In this document: positions 25,216-38,300 of the stretch, piece after piece
Position numbering within the stretch: position 1 is the stretch's first letter
Layout: each line of letters starts with the position of its first letter
Assembly (NCBI GenBank): GCA_030141605.1
Contig: JAQGDQ010000090.1
Coordinates: 474,501-538,500 of the forward strand
Origin: Tubiluchus corallicola
Lineage: Eukaryota; Priapulida; Priapulimorpha; Priapulimorphida; Tubiluchidae
DNA: 64,000 bases
Reading direction: 5' to 3'
The notes under the pieces: generated by a model
Database searches by the model: none
What the model was told of the DNA's origin: nothing
The model's input: the letters and a program-made list of their open reading frames with translations, nothing else
Translations under genes and position numbers: made by a program

Positions 25216-26104
25216 CTTTGGGATAGGTTACAAGTATTCACGTAAGCTGTGCAGCAGTCTCAGGTAAAACGACTTAAATTTTCAACAGGCTTTATCATTA
25301 CAGTCATCAGCCTTTGCATCTACTGCTTTATGCTATCTTATAAAGCACAGCTTGAAGCGGATCGCAAAAGTTAACCTATCAAACATGCGTGAACTTGTGA
25401 CATGATAACTTAACTAACTGATTACAGTAAGCTAATAGTCTCTCTTCAAATTTAATTAATTGAACATTTTGATTAATATATGACATGACAAGCTCATTTT
25501 GATATCTACTCAACCCATTTCAAATAAATCAAATTTTAACTTCTCACAGTTCACTTCCCCTCCTTAAATTAAAAGAACTTTTTTACTTTTTGTTCTGCAC
25601 AGAATTTCTTAATCCTTAATTTCCAGTGGATCCGTTGCATAGAACACTAGTCCTACCTATATTATTATCTGGCCTGTCATGGAAAATGGAGGTGATAGCA
25701 ACAAATGAATTACTGAAATTGTCGTATTCCACACTGCCTGGTTAGGGGCGAACTGAAATTTCCTTTTCAACTTTTTGTAAAGGATTTAGTTAACCTGGCC
25801 ACAGACAGGAATACCGGTTGGTGGTATGATTCTCTGTAACAAATACTCAGAGAGCCAACTTAAACTTTAATGTAAGATAGTGTTGGCGGCTAGTAAACCT
25901 GTAGTGAAAAACCAATAATTTAATCATCCGTGCGCAGAAACCTGTTATGCTCACCTGAAATGGTTACTGTCTTCAGTGTCGAGAGAGAAGTTGAGAATTT
26001 TGGTTCCAAACCAGAAAATTTGCCACGGATTTTTCTCAGCTTGCATCCATCAGCAGGAACCGTTAGAAGAAATTTGTTTATATAGCTGTCAAATGAAATC
26101 CAAC
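25216..26104. other. noncoding stretch, nothing recognised
   Basis: No supported exon. AT-rich single-copy-like sequence. Confidence 0.4.
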
Positions 26105-26260
26105 TGTACCACAAAATGGTACTGTACAATAAACAAGCATCGAATAAAACCCGTCTGTACGCCAAAGTCATGTTATACAATAAACAGTAAGCGTTGAACA
26201 AAATCATAAATGTGACGACAAAGTGGTACTGTAGAAGCACTATAAGCAGTATTGAACCCA
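26105..26260. repeat. ~53-bp tandem repeat, three diverged units
   Basis: Units begin near 26105, 26158 and 26212. Each runs 'gtac..caaa.tggtactgta' (part), 'caataaaca', 'aagc.t.gaa..aaa'. The minus-strand 119-codon frame crossing it (25920-26279) starts at TTG rather than ATG and is not supported as a gene. Confidence 0.75.
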
Positions 26261-27013
26261 GGAAAGTTTTGTGTCTCAATATAGGCTAGACAAATGCTAC
26301 ATTAATTTTATTGCTGCAGTGCTACCTCCTCATAATAATTATGATTAATTTCTTAATTGATTTCAAGGATTGTTAGAGATATTATTCCTATATATGACCT
26401 GGATTATTCTACGGCTTGTTTTTCCCTAATATAATTTCAGTGATACGAGAATCATGTTATCGTATCATCTCTCGACTTCTGATTTTCAAGCTCTAAATCT
26501 TTAACAAGTGTAATCCTTCTAGTAGAGTGCCCTAATTTGACGTGGTTTCAATTTTTCATAGTTTCTTGCTGATTTTTCCAAGTGGTTACTTCCACGTACG
26601 AAGATTGATTGGTTATTGATTGGAGGCTGTTTTGCTCCATGTGAAATGCTGCATGGAGAAAACTGAATGAAAGCAGGTAAAAAGCAGTTACTATACTGTA
26701 TAATGTTTTCTTTTACTGAAATCCTTAGTTGCTTGAATAAGAATAAAATTAAATCACACAAATGAGAATAATGCATTTGACAACTGCATGTACATACATG
26801 CAACGTTTACTGCTTGTCTTTATGGACTCATTATTGTAATAGTGTGGTAAATAGACTGCGTATTGCATACAGCTATGGTATTAGAAAATTGTTTCGCTTA
26901 AAAGTACGATTGCAGTGCTTCTGGTATGTGTCTGAACCTGTCTCTACTCCATTTTAGTCACATTCGCATAAGATCGTGTTATAGTATTCGTAACAGGTTA
27001 TTACTGCACACTG

Positions 27014-27420
27014 CCAGTTATATTATAACTGCTATTATTAGCTCATATAGACTTGTCAGCGCTAACTTTTCTGTGAAATGGAATGAAATGTTACATACTT
27101 AATGACCTATATATATTATCAGCTTTGCTTCCATGGTCTCCAGCGCTAAAATTAATATTTCTTTCTGTACTTGCTTTAAGAATTACTATTAATTTATGTA
27201 CTTTGTGTTGTAAATGCACCTGTTGCTTATCTTGCGAAATAAAGTTAATTGAATTGAAATTAAAATCGTTTCTAAAATTTATTTTGCTCTTAATTTACTA
27301 ACCCTGTATTAAGATTTAACCATGTATTTTTTATTTCGTTGTATTTTATTTCATTTTAGCACTATATTTGCATTTTGTATGGTTACTGGAATAAAAATTT
27401 GAAGGAATTGAATTGACAAG
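27014..27420 (+). mobile_element. non-LTR retrotransposon 3' end, copy 1 (left arm)
   Basis: Ends in 'ggttactggaataaaaattt' followed by 'gaattgaattg', a short TTGAA-type tail as many LINE elements have. The same sequence occurs inverted at 27818-28078 and again at 35536-35645. Relative to those copies it carries an extra ~155 bp (about 27107-27262), which itself ends in 'aataaagttaattgaattga', so it looks like another truncated insertion with the same kind of tail. No reverse transcriptase frame is attached. Confidence 0.7.
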
Positions 27421-27632
27421 GAGTCGCATTAGTATACGCAATACAGAAGCTTGTACAAATGTGGATCCTTATATTTAGTTTTAATTTTGAAATGAATTAT
27501 TTTAGTAACAAGTAATTGAATTTTATTCACTTTCATAACTAAGGATATCGATTAATAATGAATTATGAAATACATTCACAGTCATTAAATTTCTGAAATC
27601 AAATTTGACAACAAGGGTAAGAAAGTGGCCAG

Positions 27633-27690
27633 GATTTGAGCCAAGTGCTTATAGCTTGCAAGTTGAATGCATTGATCTTTATGTTACAGC
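27633..27690 (-). mobile_element. tRNA-like SINE half, minus strand
   Basis: On the minus strand the sequence reads 'atgcattcaacttgcaagct', then a B-box-like GGCTCAAATC. It is homologous to the plus-strand copy at 27692-27770, and the two stand head to head. The A box is degraded, so it is unlikely to be a functional tRNA. Confidence 0.5.
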
Positions 27691-27691
27691 C

Positions 27692-27770
27692 CCCGTGATC
27701 GACACACCATCGCATCATGCATTGCACTTGTAAGGCAAAGATCCTTAGTTCAAGGCCAGGTTCAGTCCCA
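27692..27770 (+). mobile_element. tRNA-like SINE half, plus strand
   Basis: Reads 'atgcattgcacttgtaaggc', then a B-box-like AGTTCAAGGC, then 'caggttcagtccc'. It mirrors the minus-strand copy at 27633-27690. Together they form the core of a symmetric composite flanked by LINE 3' ends. Confidence 0.5.
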
Positions 27771-27817
27771 AATTTTTCCCATGTTTCTCTTTTTTCAGTA
27801 AAAAAACTGGTTTCCAA

Positions 27818-28078
27818 AATTAAGTTGATTCATTCAATCCAATTTAATTCAAATGTTTATTCCAGTAACTAAGACCATATCATATAAAATACAAGTACAG
27901 TACTAAAACCAAATAAAATACAATGAAATAAAAATACATGATTAAATGTAAATACAGAGTTAGTAAATTAAGAGCTAAATAAATTTTGGAAATTAATTAT
28001 GTAATATTTCATTTCATTTCACAAAAAGCAAGAGCTGACAAGTCTGAGTTAGCAATAGCAGTTATTATGGAGCCAGTC
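27818..28078 (-). mobile_element. non-LTR retrotransposon 3' end, copy 2 (right arm)
   Basis: Reverse complement of the left arm: 'ttccagtaactaagaccata', 'aaataaaatacaatgaaata', 'gtaaattaagagctaaataa', 'cttgtcaga/gacaagtctga' and 'tagcagttat'. Its TTCAA tail points toward the centre, so it is tail to tail with 27014-27420. It lacks the ~155-bp extra insertion seen in that arm. Confidence 0.75.
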
Positions 28079-29035
28079 CCATGATTAATAGTTAATCCTG
28101 AAATTAAGATTATAACTAAATAATTGATACCCTCAGCATAAAGAGTGAACAACTCATTTTCAGTAGCTTATATCACTCGATTTCGTATTATAAATCTGCA
28201 AATGCATAACTCTATCTCATACGAATTTGACATCATAATAATGAAACGAGGCTGAGTCTTCTGGCGAATATCAGCAGTTTGTTCTACAATCGTCCTATAC
28301 TAGGATTACTTTTTAAATTGATTTATAAATTAGTCCAATTACTTGGTTTATAAATTAGCCCAATTATAGTTTCTAACTATTGTTTCATACCGTATCAAGA
28401 AATGCGTAAGATATTATACTTGAAAGAATCAATAAAGTAATGCTTTTGTTCAGAATGATTTACTTAGAATTGACAAATAATTTTGGTCTAAATTTGCTCA
28501 ATTTGCTTAGAGATGTTGTCGTACAAGACATGAACATAAAATGTGGATTAGCGTGGATTAGTAGGAGTATGCTACTATGATGCACAAAAAATATGTGTTG
28601 CCGTAGACTAAATTCCAGAGTGCAAAAAAGCTTATAGGTACTTATATATATTATATTATATATATTATAGATATATTGTATAAGTATATATATTATGTAT
28701 TATAGGAAAGTTTATAGGTATTATTAAATGACAAAGAAAACTCGCTGCAGAAAACTGGGACATTTTTGTCATTTGATTTTACTAGAAACCGATGGTCTGA
28801 CTTGGCTAACTGCCGTCCTGCCGCTGATTAGCTCACTACTACTCACTTCTTTCCCGTTCAGTGATCCAGTGCAATCAACTTAGACAAACAAAAAGAACAG
28901 TTTTTCGCTTAAATGTAAATAAGAAATCATGTTTCACTAAAATATAAATCTTTTGTCGCCCCGGCTCTATGTCGCTCCTTCATGTTCTCCTGTCTCGTTC
29001 TATCTATTCCTTGCTCTTCCCTGCTCGCTGCTCCC
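28079..29035. other. noncoding; TA-rich patch at 28642-28710
   Basis: A TATATA/TATTAT patch is flanked by 'cttataggtac' and 'tttataggtat'. No ORF of interest. Confidence 0.45.
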
Positions 29036-30000
<965 letters not shown>

Positions 30001-30275
30001 GTTATTGTTACTGCTGCTCTTACTGCTACCGTAGCCGTTACTTTTACCATTACTATTACATTACCATTACTGGTTGCCTTTATTGCCATCGAAATTACTA
30101 ATACTATTACGCTTACTATTACTGTTACTGTTACTGTTACTGTTACTGTTACTGTTACTGTTGCTATCACTACCACTACCACTATCGCTATTACTATAAC
30201 TATCCTCATTGCTGTTTCTGTTGCTATCGTCATCATCGTCATCATCAGCAGCAGCAGCAGCAACAGCAGCATCAG
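30001..30275. repeat. GTTACT hexamer array with flanking triplet repeats
   Basis: Perfect hexamer core (gttact) at 30112-30163, flanked by degenerate TTACTGCTG-like sequence on the left and CATCAGCAG-like triplets on the right. Open frames on both strands (Thr-Val and Ile-Thr runs) follow from the 6-bp period. Confidence 0.9.
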
Positions 30276-31285
30276 CATAAAATTGTAAAATTGTGCTTAA
30301 CTTAAGCGGCTTGACTTGAAATAGGCAAAAACCAAACTGAGTAAATTATTGGCCAAACTGAGTGTCCAGTTGAGTAACAATTGATGGTGAGATCTGGCTG
30401 AGGTCATTTGATGTTGCAAGTTTAAAGTTAAAATGACGCGTACTGCTTATTTTATATATATTTTTACTCAGCTGGGTGCTAACCAACGATCGCTTGACCA
30501 AGTTGCTGAATTTGCTGCTTTGGTTCATACGTTTTGGAGCGAATCTGTCCGAGTTATCCAAATTGTTGTAAGCGGGCGGGTCTTCGTAATTTGCTGCCGG
30601 TGATAACAGATAATCAGTTTAATCCATCAAGCTCCCGCAGTTTTCTAATCACACAAATCATGTGCAGAGCCTGATGCTGGATGATTTGAATTCGGTGGCT
30701 TGCTTCTAACGTAGAACGTTGCGTTTATCAACAAGTTAGCATCCTTTACTTAGATGCGGGACTTACTTGTGCTTCATTTAGCTTACAGCAGTTGTAATTT
30801 TAATTTAATTTGTCATCATTAACAAACGAAATTACGGAGAATTAATATTAGTGCCGCTATACAATTGAAATGAATTGAATTAAAGTTTATCTTTCAATTG
30901 TATGGGACATCATCTCTCTAATCATCTATGCTATCCTTAAAAAGGAACAGCCTCTTCTAGTTCCTACATTTTAGAAGTAACATTAGATTAAACAAAGTGG
31001 CATTGAAGTTAAAAAGAGCGTTAACTATGTTAGCTAATTTTGCGGGTATATCATATATTTACTTGTAATTGCGGAGGATACAGCGGCACTAACGACTGCA
31101 CATTTCTCCATAATTCGCACGGAAAATGAAATTTAGTAAAAATGTGAGTTGTAATATGAAAACTTGCAAACTAGTTGCTTTCTTTATTTGCATTAAAATT
31201 CATTAAAAAAGCTTACTAGGCTTTGAGCATACTGCAACGTATTTCTCACTTTAAAAAATTTCATAGCTGGAAATCATTGTGGATA
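30276..31285. other. noncoding stretch, nothing recognised
   Basis: No supported exon. It ends just before a 14-G homopolymer. Confidence 0.4.
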
Positions 31286-31299
31286 GGGGGGGGGGGGGG
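31286..31299. repeat. poly-G run (14 G)
   Basis: Uninterrupted G14, rare in AT-rich DNA and prone to sequencing error or quadruplex formation. Confidence 0.9.
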
Positions 31300-31640
31300 A
31301 TGCCGTGTGATGTAAGGTGATGTATAAATTTCGAAGACACCAACACTTGTTCAGCGGCTCATTTTAGAGGATTACCTTAGACTTAGAGATTAATATTTGA
31401 TGATGATGTGAATACTGGTCCTGTCATTATAAGAAGCCCCTGTTGTTAAGTGATGAATCTAGCTTCCTAAGCTATTGACTGTGTAAAAAACTAGTTTCTC
31501 AAGTAGTAAAGCACATTTTGTTTAGGTTCATGTGTGTTTTCTACGTACTTTTACTGTTTGTCACACTGTCACATGTGCAATCATTTTCGCCCTGTAAATT
31601 CTGTGTGATGGGCAGAGAAACAGCACAGAGAGCTGCTGAA

Positions 31641-31722
31641 TGAGAGGGAAGAGAGAGAGGGAGAGATAGAGAGAGGGAGAAAGAGAACAAGAGAGGGAGA
31701 GAGAGAAAGAGAGAGAGAGAGA

Positions 31723-31778
<56 letters not shown>
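31641..31778. repeat. GA dinucleotide microsatellite
   Basis: (GA)n with GGGA interruptions. It lies in opposite purine orientation to the CT tract at 32207-32420. Confidence 0.97.
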
Positions 31779-31779
<1 letters not shown>

Positions 31780-32206
31780 GCGACGACATTTGATAAATGT
31801 TCAAGACGAAGCGACTTTCCATAACATTATTGGTAAATCGATCCGCAATCCTAAGACAACGAGCATTTAATAGTTAATTTGCAGCGCTGTCACTGTATAT
31901 GTTCGATTTCAGATTCTTGGCAATCTCGTCTCTTTGTGTGCAGCCGTTTTCGATTTGCGCTTTATCTTTCTTCCCTTCTTTCTCTGCGTTCCTTTGCCTG
32001 GAGTATTTGCTTTATCTGTGACGACTGCATTCACTTTAACTTGAAGCCAAGTTCTTTTAATGAGTGAAATTCGTAAGTTGAATTAACTGTCGCTTAAGAA
32101 GAAAAACTTCAAAGCAAATTTGGTCTTGTTTTGGATAATATTTGTTTGTAGCATAGTAAAACATACACTGTTCTGTGCAATGCGTCAAGTTCAAGCAAGG
32201 TTAATC

Positions 32207-32208
32207 TC

Positions 32209-32267
<59 letters not shown>

Positions 32268-32373
32268 CTCTCTCTCTCTCTCTCTCTCTCCCTCGCTCTC
32301 TCGCTCTCGTTCTCTCTCTCTCTCTCTCTCTCTCTCGCTCTCGCTCTCGTTCTCGTTCTCTCTCTCTCTCTCT

Positions 32374-32411
<38 letters not shown>

Positions 32412-32420
32412 CCCTCACTC
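32207..32420. repeat. CT dinucleotide microsatellite with CGCT variants
   Basis: About 210 bp of (CT)n with GT, CG and CCC interruptions. The minus-strand Arg-Glu frame and plus-strand Leu-Ser frame are artefacts. Confidence 0.97.
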
Positions 32421-33368
32421 TCTTTCTTACCAGTTGTCTGTCTTTCTCTCTTCCCCCCTCTCTCTCCTGCTTGCCCCTTCCGCTCTTTCTCTTTGTGTCT
32501 CCCTCATAAATTGTAATGCTTTTAGCTTCATTAACCCATAACTCCAATGAGATGTAAACGACCTATTGCAGCTATTCTTTTACATAATGTAGCATTTTTA
32601 TTACTCCATTTTTACGCAGATTTTATTAATCAAAATTTTATTAAACCGCATATAAAGAGATCTTTTTGTAACTGCAATGGCTGTTTATATGATTTGTATT
32701 TATATTTTATTTTGAACGAAATTAATCGAACTTCAACGCAGAAAGTAAAATTTAGCAGAGAGGTAAACATGCATATCACAAAATACACTTTGTAAATAAA
32801 CTAAGAAGGCGAAGTTCTGGTGCTGTAATCTTAAGAAAAGTGTAAACTAAAATTGACCAGAACTTGTTCTTGTTCTACTTCTAAACAATTGACAAGCATT
32901 ATTGGAATGAAGATAAACTCACCAAAATTGTCATGGCACTGATGGCAGTGTAAGTAACTATTATTTTTTTCGTAGTTGCACTAGGTTTCCACAGGAAGAT
33001 TTCCACATTTAGGAGCGGTAATTGCAGTTAACATATACTGATTAATGTTGGTGACATTTTTAAAATCTAAAGCTCGACGCTTAGCAGCAGCACTTTTATT
33101 TATCGGCGAGATCTTTATTTCTCTGTAGAAGGGTGAAGCGTTCGCTTTTTTGAAAACCAGAACTCATTTGAGTTTTTCGTGGTATTATTCGTTTCGTTTT
33201 ATATATTTGTATTTAGTAGGTAATTACTGTTCACTTCAGGTTTCTCTTGTGCAGTTACCTATATTGCAAACCAACCTCATATAAGTAACGCATGGGCAAA
33301 AATAATTAGTATCATTGTGCCATTGTGTTATACTTAGTTTATACATCTGGTCTTCACATAAAGCTTTA
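32421..33368. other. noncoding stretch, nothing recognised
   Basis: No supported exon; ORF 32547-32795 has no motif. Confidence 0.4.
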
Positions 33369-33703
33369 TTAACTGATTGTAAAGTCTAAACTGATAACAG
33401 TAAAATCTAATTGGAACTGTTTATAGTAAACAGATAATAAACTTGGCTGTAGCTCATCTGTTTGCAGCACACCGGAAACACTTTGTGAATGAGCAGAGAA
33501 ATGTGCGTCTTCTTCTTCGTCTTCTTCTTCCTCTTGTTCTTTAGATATAATCAATCCACTTGAGCGCGTGTACGAATCTGCAAACACATCAAATGTTGGA
33601 TTAGCGAATCGCCCTGGAATTCTGATTTTCTGTAGGTCCGCTTGTCCATATAGGCCTAATTTGTCTCCACGCTGTGTAGGCTGTATTGATCTTGGCGTGG
33701 ATA
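33369..33703 (-). CDS. candidate terminal exon of an unidentified minus-strand gene
   Basis: A minus-strand frame of about 110 codons with protein-like composition: a Gly/Arg/Phe-rich part (LGLYGQADLQKIRIPGRF), NPTFDVFADSYTRSS, then an acidic run (EQEEEEDEEED) and a polar tail ending LDFTIS. There is no ATG; the frame can only begin by splicing. A good acceptor (ttgctgcctttacaag on the minus strand) ends at 33704. The TAA stop is immediately followed by an overlapping AATAAA polyadenylation signal. I recognise no family. Upstream exons would have to lie to the right, inside or beyond the RGS-like gene, and I did not find them. A chance open frame remains possible. Confidence 0.4.
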
Positions 33704-35157
33704 CTTGTAAAGGCAGCAAACATGAGATTATTTGTATTTATACGCAGTCATATATGAAATGCCTGGGATTTGCCATGGTTCGCGATTTGTATGCGAGCTT
33801 TACTAGCATTATTATACGGAGATTTGTAGTGGTTTCCCAGCTATAATTTTCTTGCAAAATTTGGCTTTCAGACATGTAAGACAGTAAGAATTTGACTGTA
33901 TGTTGCTTTGTACACGGTGTTCCAAAAGAAACAGTACACTAAGAAGTGCTGCAGGCACACCCATATTAAACCATACAGAATCCACTAAGTGCTGTTGAAT
34001 TTGTACTGGAATGTGCAAAAGTAAAATTATTGTAGTATAATCTATTACTGTATTACTTACCACACAGTCGCATATTTCTGATTTGATCAGCATGTTTCAT
34101 CCTATTTGTAATGTTCTGTTTCTTACATACTGTCTAGATGACAAGCAAATGTTAATTAAAGATGAACACAGAATTAAAATCAAATGCATGTAAAATACAA
34201 ACAATCGATCACTTTATTTTAATTGTTCTAAAAGACTATTTAGACGATCAGTTTTTTCGTCAAACTTGTTTGTCGGTTTTAGTTTGACAAACTATTTTGA
34301 TCATGTAAGCAGCGAATCTGATATACTTTTTCTTTGATTAAAAGAGTTTGATGATATCAAACCATCTTGACTTCATAAAACAAGAGCTGATAAACTCATC
34401 ATCATTATTTTATAGCAGATCTTAAACTGGTAGCGGATTACAAACTTTGGCAGATCTTGTATCGTATCTCTGTGATTTTCTTACTTGAGTTATGCCTTAT
34501 TGTCAGATGGTCGAGGAATTTTATATTGTATTATATCATCTCTATGTTTAGCATATTTTACTGCCATATTTCGTGTTAGCTTCCTGTATAAGAATTTTTT
34601 AATATCAAATAAAAAATAAAGAAAGAAGACGAGCAAGATATAAAAGATTTATTGAAGGAACTGACATTGATTTTCCATTTTCCATTTTTTATTATCGAAA
34701 TTATTATTTTATTCAGAACTGTTATTAAATAACGTAAGTAATAATATTTTTACTACCTTTTGAGAAACGTTCAGCATTTGAAATATTTATAAAAAGTGAA
34801 CATCTGCCCGCTTCGCACACGCATTTTTACGTTAAATGTTTCTGTTGCACATGAAATTTTTTCTAAGCATGCTATCAAGCTGTGCGAACCACAGAATTAT
34901 TATGCGTGGCATATGTTACATACACGAAGTCTTTAAGAGAAACTAAGTAACTGCAAAACATTTATCGAATGCAACAATAATTGTTCAGCATAACAAATAG
35001 GCACACCGGGGACGGGGAATCCTAACAATATTACTGGTTTTATCATTCGATTGCTAGATTGATAATCAATGTTCCGCGATGCCCAGGAAAATTTTGAGCT
35101 AAGCTGGTTTTAAAACTGAAGTCTTTTTTGCTAATTTCGATTTTCGTTCTATTTCAG
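33704..35157. other. noncoding stretch left of the RGS-like gene
   Basis: AT-rich; it probably contains the end of an upstream intron of the RGS-like gene, since a splice acceptor ends at 35157 (ttcgttctatttcag). No 5' non-coding exon could be located by eye. Confidence 0.4.
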
Positions 35158-35360
35158 CACGACTTGTTCCACGGCAGTACAGGTGGTTTATGAGGTGCTT
35201 TGTGTTGGTGCATCACAATGAGAAGCACTAACTCACCGCCCTCTAGCGGGACTCGGGATGGAAATCCACCCGGCTCTCCAGGAAACCAACCGGGTTCTCC
35301 GTGTAGTCGACCGTCCCGAACACCCGTCTACTTCTCTTGGTGCTGCTGTACATGTTCAAG
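35158..35360 (+). CDS. RGS-like gene, exon with start codon and cysteine string
   Basis: Acceptor ttcgttctatttcag ends at 35157; donor AG|GTGAGT starts at 35361. Positions 35158-35217 are 5' untranslated. The ATG at 35218 is the start, because an in-frame TGA lies nine codons upstream (35191-35193). It codes 47 residues plus two bases, ending SWCCCTCS. The exon is clearly richer in GC than its surroundings. The cysteine string differs from the vertebrate form by a Thr among the Cys residues, which still leaves four cysteines for acylation. Confidence 0.75.
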
Positions 35361-38300
35361 GTGAGTACGCACTTTCTTGCTAATATGGGAAACCTTTTTA
35401 AATTGGTTTCTGGAAGTTTTTCTGGCGATGACGCGAAAATTAAGAGCTTTGTTACTAGTGATAGATATTATAATGGACCCATTTTAATTGTATGTTGATT
35501 GAATGCAAGTTGTCTGCAATTTTGGCAAGTCAAATGCCTGATTCAATTCAATTAAATTCAAGTTCTTATTTCGGTAACTAAGACCATATAAAATACAAAT
35601 ATAGTACTAAAATAAAATAAAATACAATGAAGTAAAAAGATTCTTAATCCACTGAAAAACTTCATCAAACCCATTAAAATGGCATCCAGCGAGTTCATTT
35701 TTGTGCAGTTCTGCACAGTACTAACAAGAGTTTCAACTATTAATACTGGATGATTGTGGCTGAACCGGAACTTTGCTGAACTGACAATTAAGAACAATTA
35801 TCTGCGGGCATATCACGTTTTGCACATAATGCTTAGGGAATACTACAAGACTTATCGGGACTCATCATACTGCATTAGAGTAGTACACTCGCTGTAAATT
35901 TTGCGTGCGATGTGACACAGCAATATGTAATTTATCTAGTCTACATTATATAAATAGAATGTAGATGGTCTGGGGCAAATAATTATCATAATTTCTCATA
36001 TATCTGACCTGGTAAATTTGGTTCACATTACCTAAGATAAATGTGTTATTACCGCATCATGTATGTCGCGTGCGAATGTGATACACAGCGACATTTTAAG
36101 CCAGTTTTTGTTTTTCTTTAAGGCACAGGGGTATTTGCGTAGAAAGCTGAACTTTTAGGGAAAGTCTGTATGTACAGAGAATAGAGGTAAAACAGTAATG
36201 TTTTGAATGTGAGGATTTAAAGGTAATAAGATTGCTAGGTAATAAGGTTGATCAGGGATCAGAATGGAAGAGAGACATAATGGGTGCGGTATAATATTAT
36301 TTAATTAAAACAAAACAGTCTGAAACAAAACAAACCAGGATTCCAGAACTCCAACCTCATTTCAGGGCTTCTGATTAAATATTTGGGTTATTTCGGTGAT
36401 TTGTGTGAACAAATTTTTGGCATTTTTACTTTTTCGTGAATTATCGTTTAGTGGTGTTTTGTTTCCGGCAAACCTTTTCTTCTTAGCAAATGGTTGTTGT
36501 CCCACTTGAAACCGCAACTTCACTACGGAGATCTAGACAATGACCGGCTGCTGATTGATTATTGATCATGAATTCGTCGTATTAAAAAAGAATCATTTGC
36601 CTTGCAATTGCGGAGAGGTCTTCCGAGTGACGCTGAATTCATAGCCACCACTTATATATCGTATGTGCTGGTTTTTACAAATTGTCGATTGTTGATCAAG
36701 AGTCAGTTGGCTGTTTCTTATCGAAATGCCTACTCTGGACTTTATCCACTGCTGTTTTATACATACTGTAAATATAAATACCAGTCGAACGTGCAAATGT
36801 TATTTATAAGTTTAAATGTGATGGATGTCTCTACGCGTAAATGGGACCAATGATTAGAAAGAATCGTTTGACTCATTTTGTTGTAGACGTCCATTTTTTT
36901 GTTTACATTGTATCAAACTTGCAAAATTTTGTAGTATGTTGATATTTTAGCTTTTTTGTCAATCATCAGTTGCTGATGAATTGATTAGTTGTTTCTTTGA
37001 TGATAGTAACTCGGCCTTTTATCCTTTATCCTTTGATGCTGATTTTATGAAAGTTGGTAAGAAATTGCAAAGCTATTTGCAGATAAGTTTGCAGAACTTC
37101 AAGTTTTTGCATTTTTGACCAATGCAGCTTTGCTTCATGTCAGTTTTATGTTTTATGACATTAGTCTTTTGGCCACCGGAGTATGTTTTAATCAAAATCT
37201 GATGGCATTTGAAAAGTAAATTATTATGTTCTTTGCGTACTTTAGTTCAACAAACCAAACAATATAAAAAAGAGGACGACTCGTAATGGACTTTTCTATA
37301 TTATAGAACTGTGTGTATTCTTATTACCACTTTGAATTATCATTTACATGATAATCAAGTTTGATAATGAATAGCCTTTTCTGCTTTTCAAGTCAAATTT
37401 CGTGCATCGATTAACATTACAAGCCATATTTTCAGTCACTTAGAAACTACAGTTTTTGCAGTTACAATACTTATTGGTAATTTATACATTATGTATGTTG
37501 CAGCTACAATTAGATTTTTGTTCTTTATTGTTCCAAGGCTTCGTCGTAGGAGGCTCCGTGTCGTTTCTCTGTAATTCCAGCAATTGCTTGTATATACAAG
37601 AAGCTCTATTGTATTTGTGCTTGTAGAATTCTACGCCTTTACATTATTCAGTGTGCCGAAATTGTGTTTTGCGCCTGTTTGATCACTTAAAATTTGTGTA
37701 TTTAGTAATTAATAATGCATAAGCCGAACGGCAAACACCACAAAACATTAGCGACGGGGTTTCAGTCAACACGCAAGACGACGATAATGACTCAATTTGC
37801 ATCAAACGAAACGCACTTTTCTGCGTTTCTCATTTCTGAATGTTTGTTTCGCACTTGCTGTAGATCACTGTGCAGATTCAACAGACAAATGATGTCTGAA
37901 GCCAGTGAAGTAGCAGCCGTTCTCTGTGCTCAACAGCCTCAACTCCCTCGCTAATCTGATGTTATACGCTGGCTCGCGTGTGACTGTAGCAACCGGTTAT
38001 TGTGAAGCCCAGTGTATACAGTAGATTGCGTGCAATGGCTAACACGGTTTACTTAATTCAACAATTGATCAGATTTTTAACGCAAACTTTCGATAAATTT
38101 CGCTTGATTACACCTGGTTTCTTCGTGCTCGAGTATTTGCCCAACCTTTAGCTTAATTCCACGACAAATCCTTTATGTAAAGAGTGGAATTTTCAAGGCC
38201 TAACTGTTGACAACGTGGGCTCAGCGTTGTAGACAACAACGTGGTAATGGCAGATCTTTTAGATTTGCACTGAGGAACTTTTTAGGGACAAACATAAAGG

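Noticed and set aside
32120-32547. Leu-Ser and Arg-Glu repeat frames
   Set aside because: They follow from the CT/GA dinucleotide tract.
33500-33541. Strong-looking plus-strand splice acceptor (CTTCTTC...TTTAG)
   Set aside because: The pyrimidine run is the complement of the acidic GAA/GAC codons of the minus-strand open region; the plus-strand frame after it has no recognisable content.
33900-33960. 'ggtgttccaaaagaaacagt' as a transposon end
   Set aside because: Looks like some transposon termini, but no partner end or target duplication was found.
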